12,393 nt of DNA from DASZCR01 sp035942915 (GCA_035942915.1 DASZCR010000126.1:1-12393), one strand, 5' to 3'. Counted from the first letter of the stretch, positions 1-7,716 are shown. The notes: generated from the letters alone by a model not told the origin. Translations and numbers: made by a program.

Positions 1-2
1 CA

Positions 3-23
3 AAGCAGTTGGATGAACTTTAA
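3..23 (+). CDS. Possible C-terminal end of a gene entering from the left
   Basis: The third forward frame reads K-Q-L-D-E-L-stop, with TAA at 21-23 directly at the foot of a strong hairpin terminator. A stop codon abutting a terminator is what the end of a + strand gene looks like, and it would make that gene convergent with the large minus-strand gene that ends at 101. Only six codons are visible, so the product cannot be named and the frame may be fortuitous. Confidence 0.25.
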   Translation, partial: KQLDEL

Positions 24-58
24 GGGGCGGCTGCCGAACACTTCGGCAGCCGCCCCTT
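22..58. terminator. Perfect 17-bp hairpin, probably a bidirectional terminator
   Basis: Arms 22-38 and 42-58 are perfectly complementary over 17 bp with a CAC loop, and most pairs are G-C. On the + strand the stem ends in TTTC. On the minus strand it ends in TT followed by AAAG. It sits between a possible + strand gene end at 23 and the minus-strand stop at 101, the expected place for a shared terminator. The U-tract is short on both sides, so part of its effect may come from mRNA 3'-end protection. Confidence 0.7.
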
Positions 59-100
59 TCCGCGAGGCGCGGACAGGCGCAGGGGAACCTATGCGCCCGT

Positions 101-3100
101 CTATTTACCGTCGCCCTTCTTCGACCACTCCTCGCGGGAGAGAGGCGTGAGCGGCGCGAGGTTCTTCGCCGTGAGCGCCGAGTTCAGACCCGACAACTCG
201 CGTGCGAGCCACGCGTCAAACTCCTTCGACACGTCCGCCAACTCGCGCGCCAGCGCGTCGGCGCGCTCGGTCTGCGCACGCGACGGCCGCCCCTCGTAGA
301 AGTTGACGTTGCCGTAGAGGTCGGCCATGAACTCTCTGAGCCGCTCCTCGCCCGTAATTGCGCCGCCCTCCTTCGTGGCGACGATTTTCTTGCGCAGTTC
401 ATCGACCTGTGTGGCCGCCTGCTGCAAGCGTGCGCGGACGGGGTCGTCCGACGGGAGACGCGCGGCGCGCTCTTCGAGCGCGAGTCGCACGCCGTTGATG
501 CGCTCGACGGCGTAGCTCATCTCGCCGAGCGAGGCGTGTATCTTCATCGCAAGGTCGAGCTGCGCGCGGCGGTCTTCGGCCGTGTGGCGAGAACGCGGGT
601 CGGGCGCGACCTGAAGCTGCGTCGTGTAGGTCTGCTTGTCCTTCGTCATCCTGACGGTGTAAGTGCCGGGCAGGACGCGCGGGCCGAAGGCCGCGCCGAA
701 GGCGGCCGACGCGGCGGCCGGAACCTGTGGCGGCTTCAGACGCATCGACCAGGTGACGCGGCTCAGGCCGCGCCGCTTGCCGCTCGGAACCGTGCCGAGC
801 ACCTTACCTTCGGGGTCGAGGATTTCTATCTTGAGGTCGCCGAAGATGTGGCGCTTGCGTTGGTAGTAGGTGATGACGGCCTCGTCGGTCGGGTTCGGGC
901 CGACGTAGACGGCGTCGCCGTTGACCCATCCGCCGCCGCCAGAGATGCTCTGCACGGACGGCTTGGCCTGAATGAAGACGGCCTCTGTGGCGAGCCTCTC
1001 CGGCGTCAGGGCGCGCAACGGCGTGATGTCATCGACAATCCAGATGCCGCGCCCGTGCGTGGCGACGATGAGGTCGTGGTCGCGCGGGTGAATCCAGAGG
1101 TCGCGCACGGCGACGTTCGGCATGTCACCGCCCTTGTATTGCGCCCACTGACGCCCGCCGTCGAGCGAGACCCAGAGTCCCAACTCCGTGCCGACGAAAA
1201 GCAGGTCGCGGTTGACGAGGTCTTCGCGGACGACGTGCGCGTAGCCGCGCACGGGCGTCCCTTCGGGCGCGACCACAGGCGACCACGTCTGCCCGAAGTC
1301 GGTCGTCCGGTAGACGTAGGGGCGCATGTCGCCGAAGGTGTGGAGGTCGAAGGAGACGTAGGCCGTGCCCTCGTCGAAGTGACCGGCGTCGATGTAGGAG
1401 ACCCACGCGTTGCGTGGCAGGCCGCGAACGTTCGAGACGACGTTTCGCCAAGTCTTGCCGCCGTCGCGCGTCACCTGCACGTTGCCGTCATCCGTGCCGA
1501 CCCAGACGACGTTCGGGTTCTTGGGCGACTCGGCGATGGCATAAATCGTCGTATGCATCTCGGCCGCAGAGTTGTCGACCGTGACGCCGCCCGACATCTC
1601 CTGCTTCTGCTTTTCGGGGTCGTTCGTGGTCAGGTCACCGGAGATGCGTTCCCACGTGTGACCATGATCGCGCGAGCGGAAGAGGTACTGCGAGCCGATG
1701 TAGATAGTGCCCTTCTGTGTGGGCGAGAGGTGAATCGGCGTGTTCCAGTTGTAGCGCAGCTTCTTCTCCTGATAACCGGCGAGCGGTTGGATGTTGCGCG
1801 ACTCGTGCGTCTTGCGGTTGATGCGCGAGATGACGCCGCCCTGATATTCGGCGTAGATGTAGTCAGGGTCGGCCGGGTCTGCGAACATCCAGAAGCCGTC
1901 GCCGCCGTACATGTTCTCCCAACGGCTGTTGGTGATGCCGCCCGGATACTGCGAATCGCCGACCCAAGAGGAGTTGTCCTGTAGGCCGCCGTAGACGCGA
2001 TAGGGCATCTCCATGTCGGCGCTCACGTGGTAGAACTGCGAGACGGGAAGGTTCTCGGCCTTCCACCAACGATTGCCGCCGTCGTAGGAGTACCAGAGGC
2101 CGCCGTCGTCTCCGGCGATGAGATGATCTGTGTTGTCGGGGTTAATCCAGAGGTCGTGGTGGTCGCCGTGCGTGCCGCCGGTGATGTTGCTGAAACTGCG
2201 TCCGCCGTCGTTGCTGACGATGAGACCGAGGTCGGGCTTGTAGATTTTGTTCTCGTCCTTCGGGTCAACGATGAGGTTGGCGAAGTAGAAGGGACGCCAG
2301 ACCATGTTCTGACTGCGGTCGAGCGCCGTCCACGTCCGCCCGCCATCGTCGGAGCGATAGAGGCCGTCCTTCGGCGTCACGGCTTCGATGAAGGCGTAGA
2401 CGACGTTTGGCTTCGACGGCGCGACCGTCACGGCCACGCGCCCCCAGGGCTTCGGCGGCAATCCGCGCCCGCTCGCCGCGTCGAGTTCCGTCCACGTCGC
2501 GCCGCCGTCGGTTGACTTGAAGAGTCCGCTGGCGCTCGGCGCTTGCGGTGTCTCGCCGCCCGAACGGAACGTCCAGCCCTTGCGTCGGAAGTCCCACATG
2601 CCTGCGTAAATCGTCTTCGGATTGGTCTCGTCCATCGACATCATCGAGCAGCCGGTGGACGGGTTCGCGCCCTTGAGAATCTTCGTCCACGTGCGTCCGC
2701 CGTCGGTCGTCTTATAAACGCCGCGCTCTTCCGAGTCGCTCCACAGCTTGCCGGTCGCGCAGACGTAGACGGTGTTGGTGTCCGACGGGTCGACGAGAAT
2801 CTTCGAGATGCGCTCGCTCTCTTTGAGACCGAGGTTCGTCCAGTTGTCGCCGCCGTCGGTCGTCTTGTAGACGCCGTCGCCGACGGAGACGGAGTTGCGC
2901 GTCCACGCTTCGCCCGTGCCGACCCAGACGACCTTCGGGTTCTTCGGGTCGATGGTCACTGCGCCGATGGACTGGACGGGTTGCTTGTCGAAGACCGGCT
3001 TGAAGGTTGTGCCGCCGTTGCTCGACTTCCAGACGCCGCCGGAGGCCGCGCCGACGTAGATGGTGAGGCGCTGTCCTTCGCGGACGGCGTCTAGGGCGGC

Positions 3101-3331
3101 GATGCGGCCGCTCATCGTGGCCGAGCCGATGTTACGCGCGCCGAGGCCGGAGATTGTTTCCGAGTCGACGCGGACGGGTGCGGGGGATGGCTGACGCGAC
3201 TGACCCGGCGGTGTCGTCGTCTGCGCCCACGCGGCCGTGATGGCCGCGCAGGCGAGAACGAGTGCCGAGAAATAACGCGTCGCTTGTATCTTCATCATGG
3301 CGCTCGAATCCTTCTCTCGTTGAAAGCTCAT
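101..3331 (-). CDS. Secreted Asp-box beta-propeller protein (VPS10/sortilin-like, glycosyl-hydrolase-like)
   Basis: The product is a 1076-residue exported protein of the large Asp-box family often annotated as a VPS10-domain or sialidase-like protein. Eleven Asp-box motifs (S/T-x-D-x-G-x-T-W type) are visible near residues 103, 157, 208, 273, 327, 373, 415, 553, 621, 676 and 722, predicting stacked beta-propellers over roughly residues 58-770. An HGDHHDLWI stretch lies near 388. A Pro/Ala-rich linker and a helical, charged C-terminal region (about 890-1060) follow. A signal peptide ends near AWA-Q at residue 36. Two starts are plausible. ATG 3331 has AAAGGA close upstream and lies 15 bp after the LolA-like gene's stop. 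ATG 3298, with AGAAGGA upstream, gives a more compact signal peptide. Asp-boxes are structural, and no sialidase catalytic set was recognised, so enzyme activity is not claimed. Probably cotranscribed with the LolA-like gene. Confidence 0.88.
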   Translation of the reverse strand: MSFQREKDSSAMMKIQATRYFSALVLACAAITAAWAQTTTPPGQSRQPSPAPVRVDSETISGLGARNIGSATMSGRIAALDAVREGQRLTIYVGAASGGVWKSSNGGTTFKPVFDKQPVQSIGAVTIDPKNPKVVWVGTGEAWTRNSVSVGDGVYKTTDGGDNWTNLGLKESERISKILVDPSDTNTVYVCATGKLWSDSEERGVYKTTDGGRTWTKILKGANPSTGCSMMSMDETNPKTIYAGMWDFRRKGWTFRSGGETPQAPSASGLFKSTDGGATWTELDAASGRGLPPKPWGRVAVTVAPSKPNVVYAFIEAVTPKDGLYRSDDGGRTWTALDRSQNMVWRPFYFANLIVDPKDENKIYKPDLGLIVSNDGGRSFSNITGGTHGDHHDLWINPDNTDHLIAGDDGGLWYSYDGGNRWWKAENLPVSQFYHVSADMEMPYRVYGGLQDNSSWVGDSQYPGGITNSRWENMYGGDGFWMFADPADPDYIYAEYQGGVISRINRKTHESRNIQPLAGYQEKKLRYNWNTPIHLSPTQKGTIYIGSQYLFRSRDHGHTWERISGDLTTNDPEKQKQEMSGGVTVDNSAAEMHTTIYAIAESPKNPNVVWVGTDDGNVQVTRDGGKTWRNVVSNVRGLPRNAWVSYIDAGHFDEGTAYVSFDLHTFGDMRPYVYRTTDFGQTWSPVVAPEGTPVRGYAHVVREDLVNRDLLFVGTELGLWVSLDGGRQWAQYKGGDMPNVAVRDLWIHPRDHDLIVATHGRGIWIVDDITPLRALTPERLATEAVFIQAKPSVQSISGGGGWVNGDAVYVGPNPTDEAVITYYQRKRHIFGDLKIEILDPEGKVLGTVPSGKRRGLSRVTWSMRLKPPQVPAAASAAFGAAFGPRVLPGTYTVRMTKDKQTYTTQLQVAPDPRSRHTAEDRRAQLDLAMKIHASLGEMSYAVERINGVRLALEERAARLPSDDPVRARLQQAATQVDELRKKIVATKEGGAITGEERLREFMADLYGNVNFYEGRPSRAQTERADALARELADVSKEFDAWLARELSGLNSALTAKNLAPLTPLSREEWSKKGDGK

Positions 3332-3346
3332 GGTGTCCTTTATTAT

Positions 3347-4201
3347 TTAGCCGAGGGGCTTGGCGGGGGGCTTCGTCGCCTCATCCTGCTTCTTCGGCTC
3401 CGGCTTGGTCTCTTCGGTCGGCTTGCCCTGCTGGTTCGACGCGTCGGGCGCGGTGTTGGCGGCGGGCGCGCTGGCAGAGGCGACCGGCATGCGGAATCTC
3501 GCATCGTCGAGCGCAGGGTTGGCCTCGACGCGCTCGTACGTGACCTTCTGCTTGAACTGGCTGCCCTTGACGCCCGTCTCTATCGAGTGCGGCAGATACC
3601 AACCGGCGACCTCTTTGTAGTCGCCGAGGATGGTTTCGTATTCGCGCTCTGCGCCGCGCACCATGCGCTTCGTATCAATCTTGATGGGCACGAAGTAGTC
3701 CGTATCCATGTAGTAGTAGCGCACGTCGCCGTTCTTCATGGTCACTTTGAGTTTGTAGGCGTCCGTGCCTTCAACCTGTTCCATGCCGACGTATTCGACC
3801 TTGTGCCCCTTCTCGCGGTAGTTGATGAGCGGCCCGTCGAGGTCTGAGTCTTCGAGGACGGACTTCATCTCCTCTTCGCCGAGCGACTCGGCATCTTTCT
3901 TGCCATTCCAAGGCTCAATCTTCCAGCCGCGCTGGCCGTCGTAGGCGACGATGCCGGTCATGCCCTGAATGGAAAACTCCTGACGCACCAGATTCGGGCG
4001 CTTGTTCTCTTCGACGACCACAGCCTCGAAGCCGCCGCCGCCGCTGAACTTGCCCGTCCGGCGCAGGCTCTTGACGGCCTGAATGCGCTCCATGCCGCCG
4101 ACGGTCTTGATAAACTTGGCGACTATCTCGTCGGCGGTCTGCGCCGAAGCGGGCGCGGCCAGAGCGACGAGCGCGGCCATTCCCAACAGGAATCTACGCA
4201 T
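3347..4201 (-). CDS. Periplasmic LolA-like (outer-membrane lipoprotein-sorting-like) protein
   Basis: This 284-residue exported protein has a classic signal peptide with cleavage after A-S-A near residue 21. The body (about 22-235) shows the LolA/LolB-type half-barrel pattern: an N-terminal helix with TVGGMERIQAVKS, then successive beta-strands such as GIVAYDGQRGWKIEPW, DAYKLKVTMKNGD and YYYMDTDYFVPIKID, ending in a KVTYERVEANPALDDARF stretch. Proteins of this type are annotated as outer-membrane lipoprotein-sorting proteins in Acidobacteriota, but a genuine LolA role is unproven. Residues from about 240 onward form a Pro/Lys/Glu/Ala-rich disordered tail. An AAGGAGA ribosome site sits 6 nt before the ATG. 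It is first in a two-gene unit with the Asp-box protein, 15 bp downstream. The pairing suggests a common job at the cell envelope. Confidence 0.8.
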   Translation of the reverse strand: MRRFLLGMAALVALAAPASAQTADEIVAKFIKTVGGMERIQAVKSLRRTGKFSGGGGFEAVVVEENKRPNLVRQEFSIQGMTGIVAYDGQRGWKIEPWNGKKDAESLGEEEMKSVLEDSDLDGPLINYREKGHKVEYVGMEQVEGTDAYKLKVTMKNGDVRYYYMDTDYFVPIKIDTKRMVRGAEREYETILGDYKEVAGWYLPHSIETGVKGSQFKQKVTYERVEANPALDDARFRMPVASASAPAANTAPDASNQQGKPTEETKPEPKKQDEATKPPAKPLG

Positions 4202-4315
4202 GGTCTTCTCCTTAGATAATGCGATACTGAAGTGGGATGAGACTGGCTGAAGACCGCGTCCGACGGCTAGGAACTTGAGGCCGGTTCAATCGGCGGCGGC
4301 GGCTTTTCCAAAGTC

Positions 4316-4338
4316 TCGGACTAGTCCGAAATTTCGGA
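4316..4338. promoter_or_regulatory. Two interlocked 14-bp palindromes, operator-like
   Basis: TCGGACTAGTCCGA (4316-4329) and TCCGAAATTTCGGA (4325-4338) are each perfect palindromes sharing their middle five bases. The result is three 5-bp half-sites in alternating orientation (TCGGA, TCCGA, TCGGA) starting every 9 bp. The element lies near the middle of the 256-bp region between the divergent LolA-like gene and the membrane protein gene, about 115-120 bp from each start. This suits a dimeric repressor or activator controlling one or both. A second inverted element, AGAAATTTCT at 4417-4426, repeats the GAAATTTC core exactly 90 bp away. The regulator is unknown. Confidence 0.5.
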
Positions 4339-4457
4339 GCGTGTGTGTCCCCGTCATTTCGTAAACTGATACGGAACTTGTGCCGGAATTGTTTACCCGA
4401 TGCGCGCGTGGCGGCGAGAAATTTCTGCGAACGCGCCGCAAACGGACTCCCCCAACA

Positions 4458-5087
4458 ATGAAAGAGCACAGCCCCCGCACAGAGTCTCTGCGCCATCTCG
4501 CCGCCGCGCTCGCTTTTCTCTCAGGCGGCGCGGCGCTCGTCGTCTACGTCCTCTTCAACTTTTCACTCGGCGCGGCGCTCGTCTTCACCTTTGCGCTCAT
4601 CGCCGGGACGCTCGCGTGGCGTCTGCGCGGGATGGAGACGACGCGGCGCGCAGCTTTTCTGCGTCTGCTCTTGAGAGGCGCGCTCGTCGGATTGCTGGCG
4701 ACGCTCGCCTACGACGGCGCGCGCCTCGCCATCGTACGCCTCTTCCGCCTGCCGCTTAATCCCTTCGAGGCGTTTCCATATTTCGGCTACGCCATCGCCG
4801 GAGAGAGCATCGCGCGCCGGTCTGCGCTCGCCTTCGGCACGCTCTACCATTTCATGAACGGCATCTTTTTCGGCGTCAGCTATTGTCTGTTGCTCGGCGG
4901 GCGGCGCTGGTTCTACGGCGTGCTGTGGGCTTTCGGATTGGAGGTGCTGATGTTCTCCATCTACCCGACGTGGCTTAATCTCGACGCGGTCTTAAAGGAG
5001 TTTACCTTCGTCTCCGTCTCCGGCCACATCGCCTACGGCGCGGTCTTAGGAGCGTTGGCAACGAGAGTGGATAGACACATCAGTTGA
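4458..5087 (+). CDS. Six-helix integral membrane protein, function unknown
   Basis: The product is 209 residues from ATG 4458. About six hydrophobic segments are visible near residues 12-32, 35-53, 72-94, 129-147, 152-170 and 185-202. Short motifs look family-like rather than random: LATLAYDGARL in helix 3, NPFEAFPYFG in the following loop, LYHFMNGIFFGVSY, and SGHIAYGAVLGAL at the end. I do not recognise a named family. The frame is open upstream to a GTG at 4380, but those extra 26 residues are Arg-rich and unlike a mature N-terminus, so 4458 is preferred although no clear ribosome site precedes it. The gene is convergent with the immunity-like gene, with 3 bp between stop codons and no terminator between them, so the two transcripts must overlap. 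Confidence 0.75.
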   Translation: MKEHSPRTESLRHLAAALAFLSGGAALVVYVLFNFSLGAALVFTFALIAGTLAWRLRGMETTRRAAFLRLLLRGALVGLLATLAYDGARLAIVRLFRLPLNPFEAFPYFGYAIAGESIARRSALAFGTLYHFMNGIFFGVSYCLLLGGRRWFYGVLWAFGLEVLMFSIYPTWLNLDAVLKEFTFVSVSGHIAYGAVLGALATRVDRHIS

Positions 5088-5090
5088 CGG

Positions 5091-5420
5091 CTACCATTCC
5101 TGTTCGGAGATGATGACGAAGTTAAGAAAGAGCTTCCTCTCCTGCGGCAACTGACGGATGAAGTTGAGCGAGTCTCGATTGCACGCTGTTCTGAACTCCT
5201 CCCAACTGGCGGCGTCTGCGTCTGAGAAGTCCGCAATCAAGTCGGGCTGCGCGACCACGCCGTCCGCATCGCGGACGAAGCCGTCTATTCCGATGACAGC
5301 CAGATTGCGCCGCTCGCAATCCTCGACAAGTTCCGCGCCCGCCTCCGCCGCGACGAACAACTCTTCGCCGTGCGTAAAGCCGCGCCCGGAGAACTTGCTC
5401 AAGACTTCTTCCGCGCTCAT
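5091..5420 (-). CDS. Probable immunity protein for the adjacent E5-like toxin
   Basis: A 109-residue acidic protein with 22 Asp/Glu against 10 Lys/Arg, no signal peptide and no membrane segment, so cytoplasmic. It lies directly downstream of the toxin gene on the same strand, the usual toxin-immunity order. The central pattern NLAVIGIDGF, DADGVVAQPD and SWEEFRTACNRDSLNFI recalls polymorphic-toxin immunity proteins of the Imm40 type, from memory and not firmly. Strong acidity fits an inhibitor of a basic tRNA-binding ribonuclease; colicin E5's own immunity protein is known to occupy the tRNA-binding site. ATG 5420 is chosen because GGAG lies 9 nt upstream. A GTG at 5441 would add seven residues but has no ribosome site. 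The gap to the toxin stop is 39 bp with this start, 18 bp with the GTG. Confidence 0.7.
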   Translation of the reverse strand: MSAEEVLSKFSGRGFTHGEELFVAAEAGAELVEDCERRNLAVIGIDGFVRDADGVVAQPDLIADFSDADAASWEEFRTACNRDSLNFIRQLPQERKLFLNFVIISEQEW

Positions 5421-5459
5421 AGATGGAGACTCCACGCGCACGACCGCCGCGCTCTGAGG

Positions 5460-6101
5460 TCATTTCCAGTGAGGGTCGCCGCGCTTTGATATCTGGACGA
5501 TGTCGCCCGTCTTGTCATTAACCGTGACGTAGCTGCCGTCTGCATTCTCATACTTCGTCGCCGGAGCGTTATTTCTCCCGCCGTCGGCGCGATGACGCGT
5601 GTCCCTCACAGAGACTTTCCGGTAAGGCTTCTTGATGGTCTCGGCGATGCTCTCGGTCGTCCAACCGCGCCCGCGCATCTTCCTGATTATCTTAGTTCCG
5701 GCCGTCACGCGTAAGTTTCCCGCGCGAAAAACCATGGAGCCTAACTTCGTTGACGTGCTCCCGACCTTGAACGCCGCCCCGGCCCATCTCGCCTTCCCGA
5801 AGGGAGTGATGCCGAGGATGCGTTCCCACTTCGTCAACGGCTGCCCCCTCACGCTGACGCCCGTGCCTGCTTCATACAGGCCGACCGCCGTCAGCACGCG
5901 CGCCAGCGTCAAAAGGATGGCCGGGAGATAAGGCAGGAGGATGATGAAGAGCGCGATGGCGAGCATTGCCAGAACGGCTGCCCAGATGTTGCCGTGACAA
6001 TCAATCGTCCCGCCGCAGTTGTCGGCCGACGCCGCGCAGGGAAAAGACAGCGCGCCGCAGACGATGCCCGTCGCCACGAAGCTGAGTCTCTTAACTCTCA
6101 T
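5460..6101 (-). CDS. Exported toxin with C-terminal colicin E5-like tRNA anticodon ribonuclease domain
   Basis: A 213-residue protein with, in order, a signal peptide (about 1-26, ending ASA), a short Cys-containing stretch (C29, C35), one strong membrane helix (about 38-70), a pre-toxin TG-like segment (LYEAGTGVSVRGQPLTKWER, 75-94), a basic linker, and a terminal domain from about 134. The terminal domain matches colicin E5's ribonuclease as I remember it: RGRGWTTESIAETI corresponds to ERGWTEDDIKNTV, and NAPATKY, GSYVTVNDKTGDIVQIS and DPHW correspond to NDPATVY, KYVVVNDRTGEVTQIS and DPGW. Colicin E5 cuts tRNAs for Tyr, His, Asn and Asp between anticodon bases 34 and 35. Arg145, in the RGW motif, is a likely active-site residue. 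The start overlaps the upstream stop as ATGA, implying coupled translation. It lacks the long carrier region usual in polymorphic toxins. Confidence 0.85.
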   Translation of the reverse strand: MRVKRLSFVATGIVCGALSFPCAASADNCGGTIDCHGNIWAAVLAMLAIALFIILLPYLPAILLTLARVLTAVGLYEAGTGVSVRGQPLTKWERILGITPFGKARWAGAAFKVGSTSTKLGSMVFRAGNLRVTAGTKIIRKMRGRGWTTESIAETIKKPYRKVSVRDTRHRADGGRNNAPATKYENADGSYVTVNDKTGDIVQISKRGDPHWK

Positions 6102-7231
6102 GCGGCTGCTTCGCCTCTCGCTTCATGCGCGGGCGACGTGGGGTTGAGCAGGTAGAAGACGACCAATCCCGTGATGACTAAAAACAGTGTCGGCCGGAAC
6201 GTGTCGAGCCAGAACAGACGTAGGACGGCTGCGCCCAACGCGAACATGAAGAGCACGCCAAACGCCAGCCGCAAGAGCAGCGGCACGCGCTCCGCGATGC
6301 GCGGCCACGCGCCGAGCGGCGCACGCACGACGCCGAGTCGCAACAGTTGAAGGACGAAAATCACGCCGCACACCAGCGCCGCCTCGACGCGAAACTCGTA
6401 GAGGCCGGACAACAGCAGCGCGCCCCACGCCGCCGTAAACAGTGCGCGGACAATGCGTGGCAGGCGATGCGTCAGCGGCTCTCTGTCGCCTTCCGCCAGT
6501 TCTTCCTCAATCGCCGCCAGCCGTTCGCTCGCCGCCGTCGAAGACGCGACCCAGACCTGACACGCCATCCGCACGACCGACGCGAGAGCCGCCGTCGCCA
6601 GCAGAGGCCAGATGAATCTTTGCAGAATCACGATGTCTGCTTCGCGCGGCTGTCCGCCCGCCCACGTGAAGACGGGACGAATCAGCACCGGCACGGCCTG
6701 TCCCCACAGGAAGACCAGCAACAACGTCAGAACGACGTGGCCGACGAAAGCCGACGCGAACATCGCCGTCTGACCCAGACGCGCGACGAAATAGAGATGC
6801 CCGACCAAGGCTTTCGTCGCCAGAGGAATTTGCGCCGCCAGCATCGACAGCAGCGCGTATTCGATAATCAGCGCGAAGCGGTAGAGGAAGGCTGCGAAGA
6901 CCTTCTCGCCGAACATCCACGCCGGATTGAACAGAAAGTAATCTCCGACGGCGAAACCGGCGACGAACAACGCTCCCAGATGGCCGCTGAGCACACCGAC
7001 GAGCGTCGCCATGAGCAGCACCGCAAGCGACTCTGTGAAGACGACACGGAAGCCCGGATGCAGCCAACCGCAGAGCAGACCGAGCAGGAAGAGCGCGGGC
7101 GGCAGCAGCGCCGCTAAAGTCGGCAGCGAAGTGATGTAGAGTCCGTCGGTCAAGACCAGCGCGGGCGTCTCGGCCACGCGCCTGAGAGCGCGCGGCAGAC
7201 GTACCCACCAGAGGTTTGCGAGCCATTGCAT
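6098..7231 (-). CDS. Polytopic membrane protein (about 9-10 helices) in the toxin operon
   Basis: A 377-residue integral membrane protein with hydrophobic segments near residues 37-57, 63-98 (probably two), 111-135, 157-187, 205-225, 262-278, 283-300, 313-340 and 347-362. Between about 228 and 260 is a soluble charged loop (ERLAAIEEELAEGDREPL). A GDYFLFNPAWMFGEK stretch follows the third helix. I do not recognise a family. The ATG at 7231 is taken as the start because the frame upstream runs back through the preceding gene as Arg-rich out-of-frame sequence; no good ribosome site is visible, suggesting coupling to the gene 38 bp upstream. Its TGA overlaps the toxin's ATG by 4 bp. Possible roles are export or anchoring of the toxin, or an unrelated envelope function. 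Context is the only evidence. Confidence 0.75.
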   Translation of the reverse strand: MQWLANLWWVRLPRALRRVAETPALVLTDGLYITSLPTLAALLPPALFLLGLLCGWLHPGFRVVFTESLAVLLMATLVGVLSGHLGALFVAGFAVGDYFLFNPAWMFGEKVFAAFLYRFALIIEYALLSMLAAQIPLATKALVGHLYFVARLGQTAMFASAFVGHVVLTLLLVFLWGQAVPVLIRPVFTWAGGQPREADIVILQRFIWPLLATAALASVVRMACQVWVASSTAASERLAAIEEELAEGDREPLTHRLPRIVRALFTAAWGALLLSGLYEFRVEAALVCGVIFVLQLLRLGVVRAPLGAWPRIAERVPLLLRLAFGVLFMFALGAAVLRLFWLDTFRPTLFLVITGLVVFYLLNPTSPAHEARGEAAA

Positions 7232-7269
7232 GGGCGTCGTGTGTGTGTGCGGAGCAAGCGGGTCGGTCT

Positions 7270-7716
7270 CTAAGCTCTCGACGGGGGCGCAGGCGAGAGG
7301 AACGCGCCGACGAACGCTACGGCCAGACCGAGGATAGTCAGCATCAGCCCCATCTGGAAAGAATAGCGCGCGCCCCAACTGTTCCTCATCTCGAAGAAGG
7401 TGAGGACGATTCTGAAGAAGACGAGAAGGAGACCGGCTGCGGCACAGGCGGCGATGACGATGCGCGTCGGCAGTTGTTGTTGTCCCGTCAGTCGCGGCAG
7501 GAAGGCGGCGGCGATGATGGCGAGACACAGCAACGGCACAGGCCACGCCAGTAGTCCCATCTGATAGCCTGCGACGTTGGCTCCGACGACGAAGATTGAG
7601 ACGGCGACCCAAGGCATGAAGAAGCCGAGGAAGGCGAGCAGCGCGCCCGCCGGGGCAACGAGAGTTTTCGGGTCGAGTGGAGCTTGCGTGGGTCGCGTGT
7701 AGGGGGAAGTTTGCAT
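7270..7716 (-). CDS. Small four-helix membrane protein, first gene of the toxin operon
   Basis: A 148-residue protein with a short polar N-terminus and four hydrophobic segments near residues 20-46, 52-74, 84-107 and 118-140. The first helix carries FLGFFMPWV, a pattern seen in small membrane proteins of unknown function. No enzyme motif is visible. ATG 7716 is preceded by CGGAGG three bases away, a strong if close ribosome site. The frame stays open far upstream to 8358, but that extension runs antisense through the HEAT gene and is an artefact. It is the first gene of a probable four-gene transcript continuing into the larger membrane protein, the toxin and the immunity gene. Confidence 0.72.
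   Translation of the reverse strand: MQTSPYTRPTQAPLDPKTLVAPAGALLAFLGFFMPWVAVSIFVVGANVAGYQMGLLAWPVPLLCLAIIAAAFLPRLTGQQQLPTRIVIAACAAAGLLLVFFRIVLTFFEMRNSWGARYSFQMGLMLTILGLAVAFVGAFLSPAPPSRA

Noticed and set aside
536..1984. 482-codon open frame on the + strand opposite the Asp-box gene
   Set aside because: It is antisense to a well-supported gene, and its product is a monotonous Val/Arg/Asp/Ala mixture typical of the complementary frame of GC-rich coding DNA.
4212..4496. 94-codon minus-strand frame in the divergent intergenic region
   Set aside because: Its composition is Arg/Ser-rich without motifs, and it overlaps the palindromic elements and the start of the + strand gene.
5122..5463. Minus-strand frame starting ATGA on the toxin stop, an attractive coupled start for the immunity gene
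   Set aside because: The start overlap is right, but the product is Arg/Gly-rich throughout and out of frame with the acidic protein, which looks like a real domain.
6347..7117. 256-codon + strand frame opposite the large membrane gene
   Set aside because: The product is mostly Arg, Gln and Glu without any fold-like pattern, as expected from antisense of hydrophobic coding sequence.
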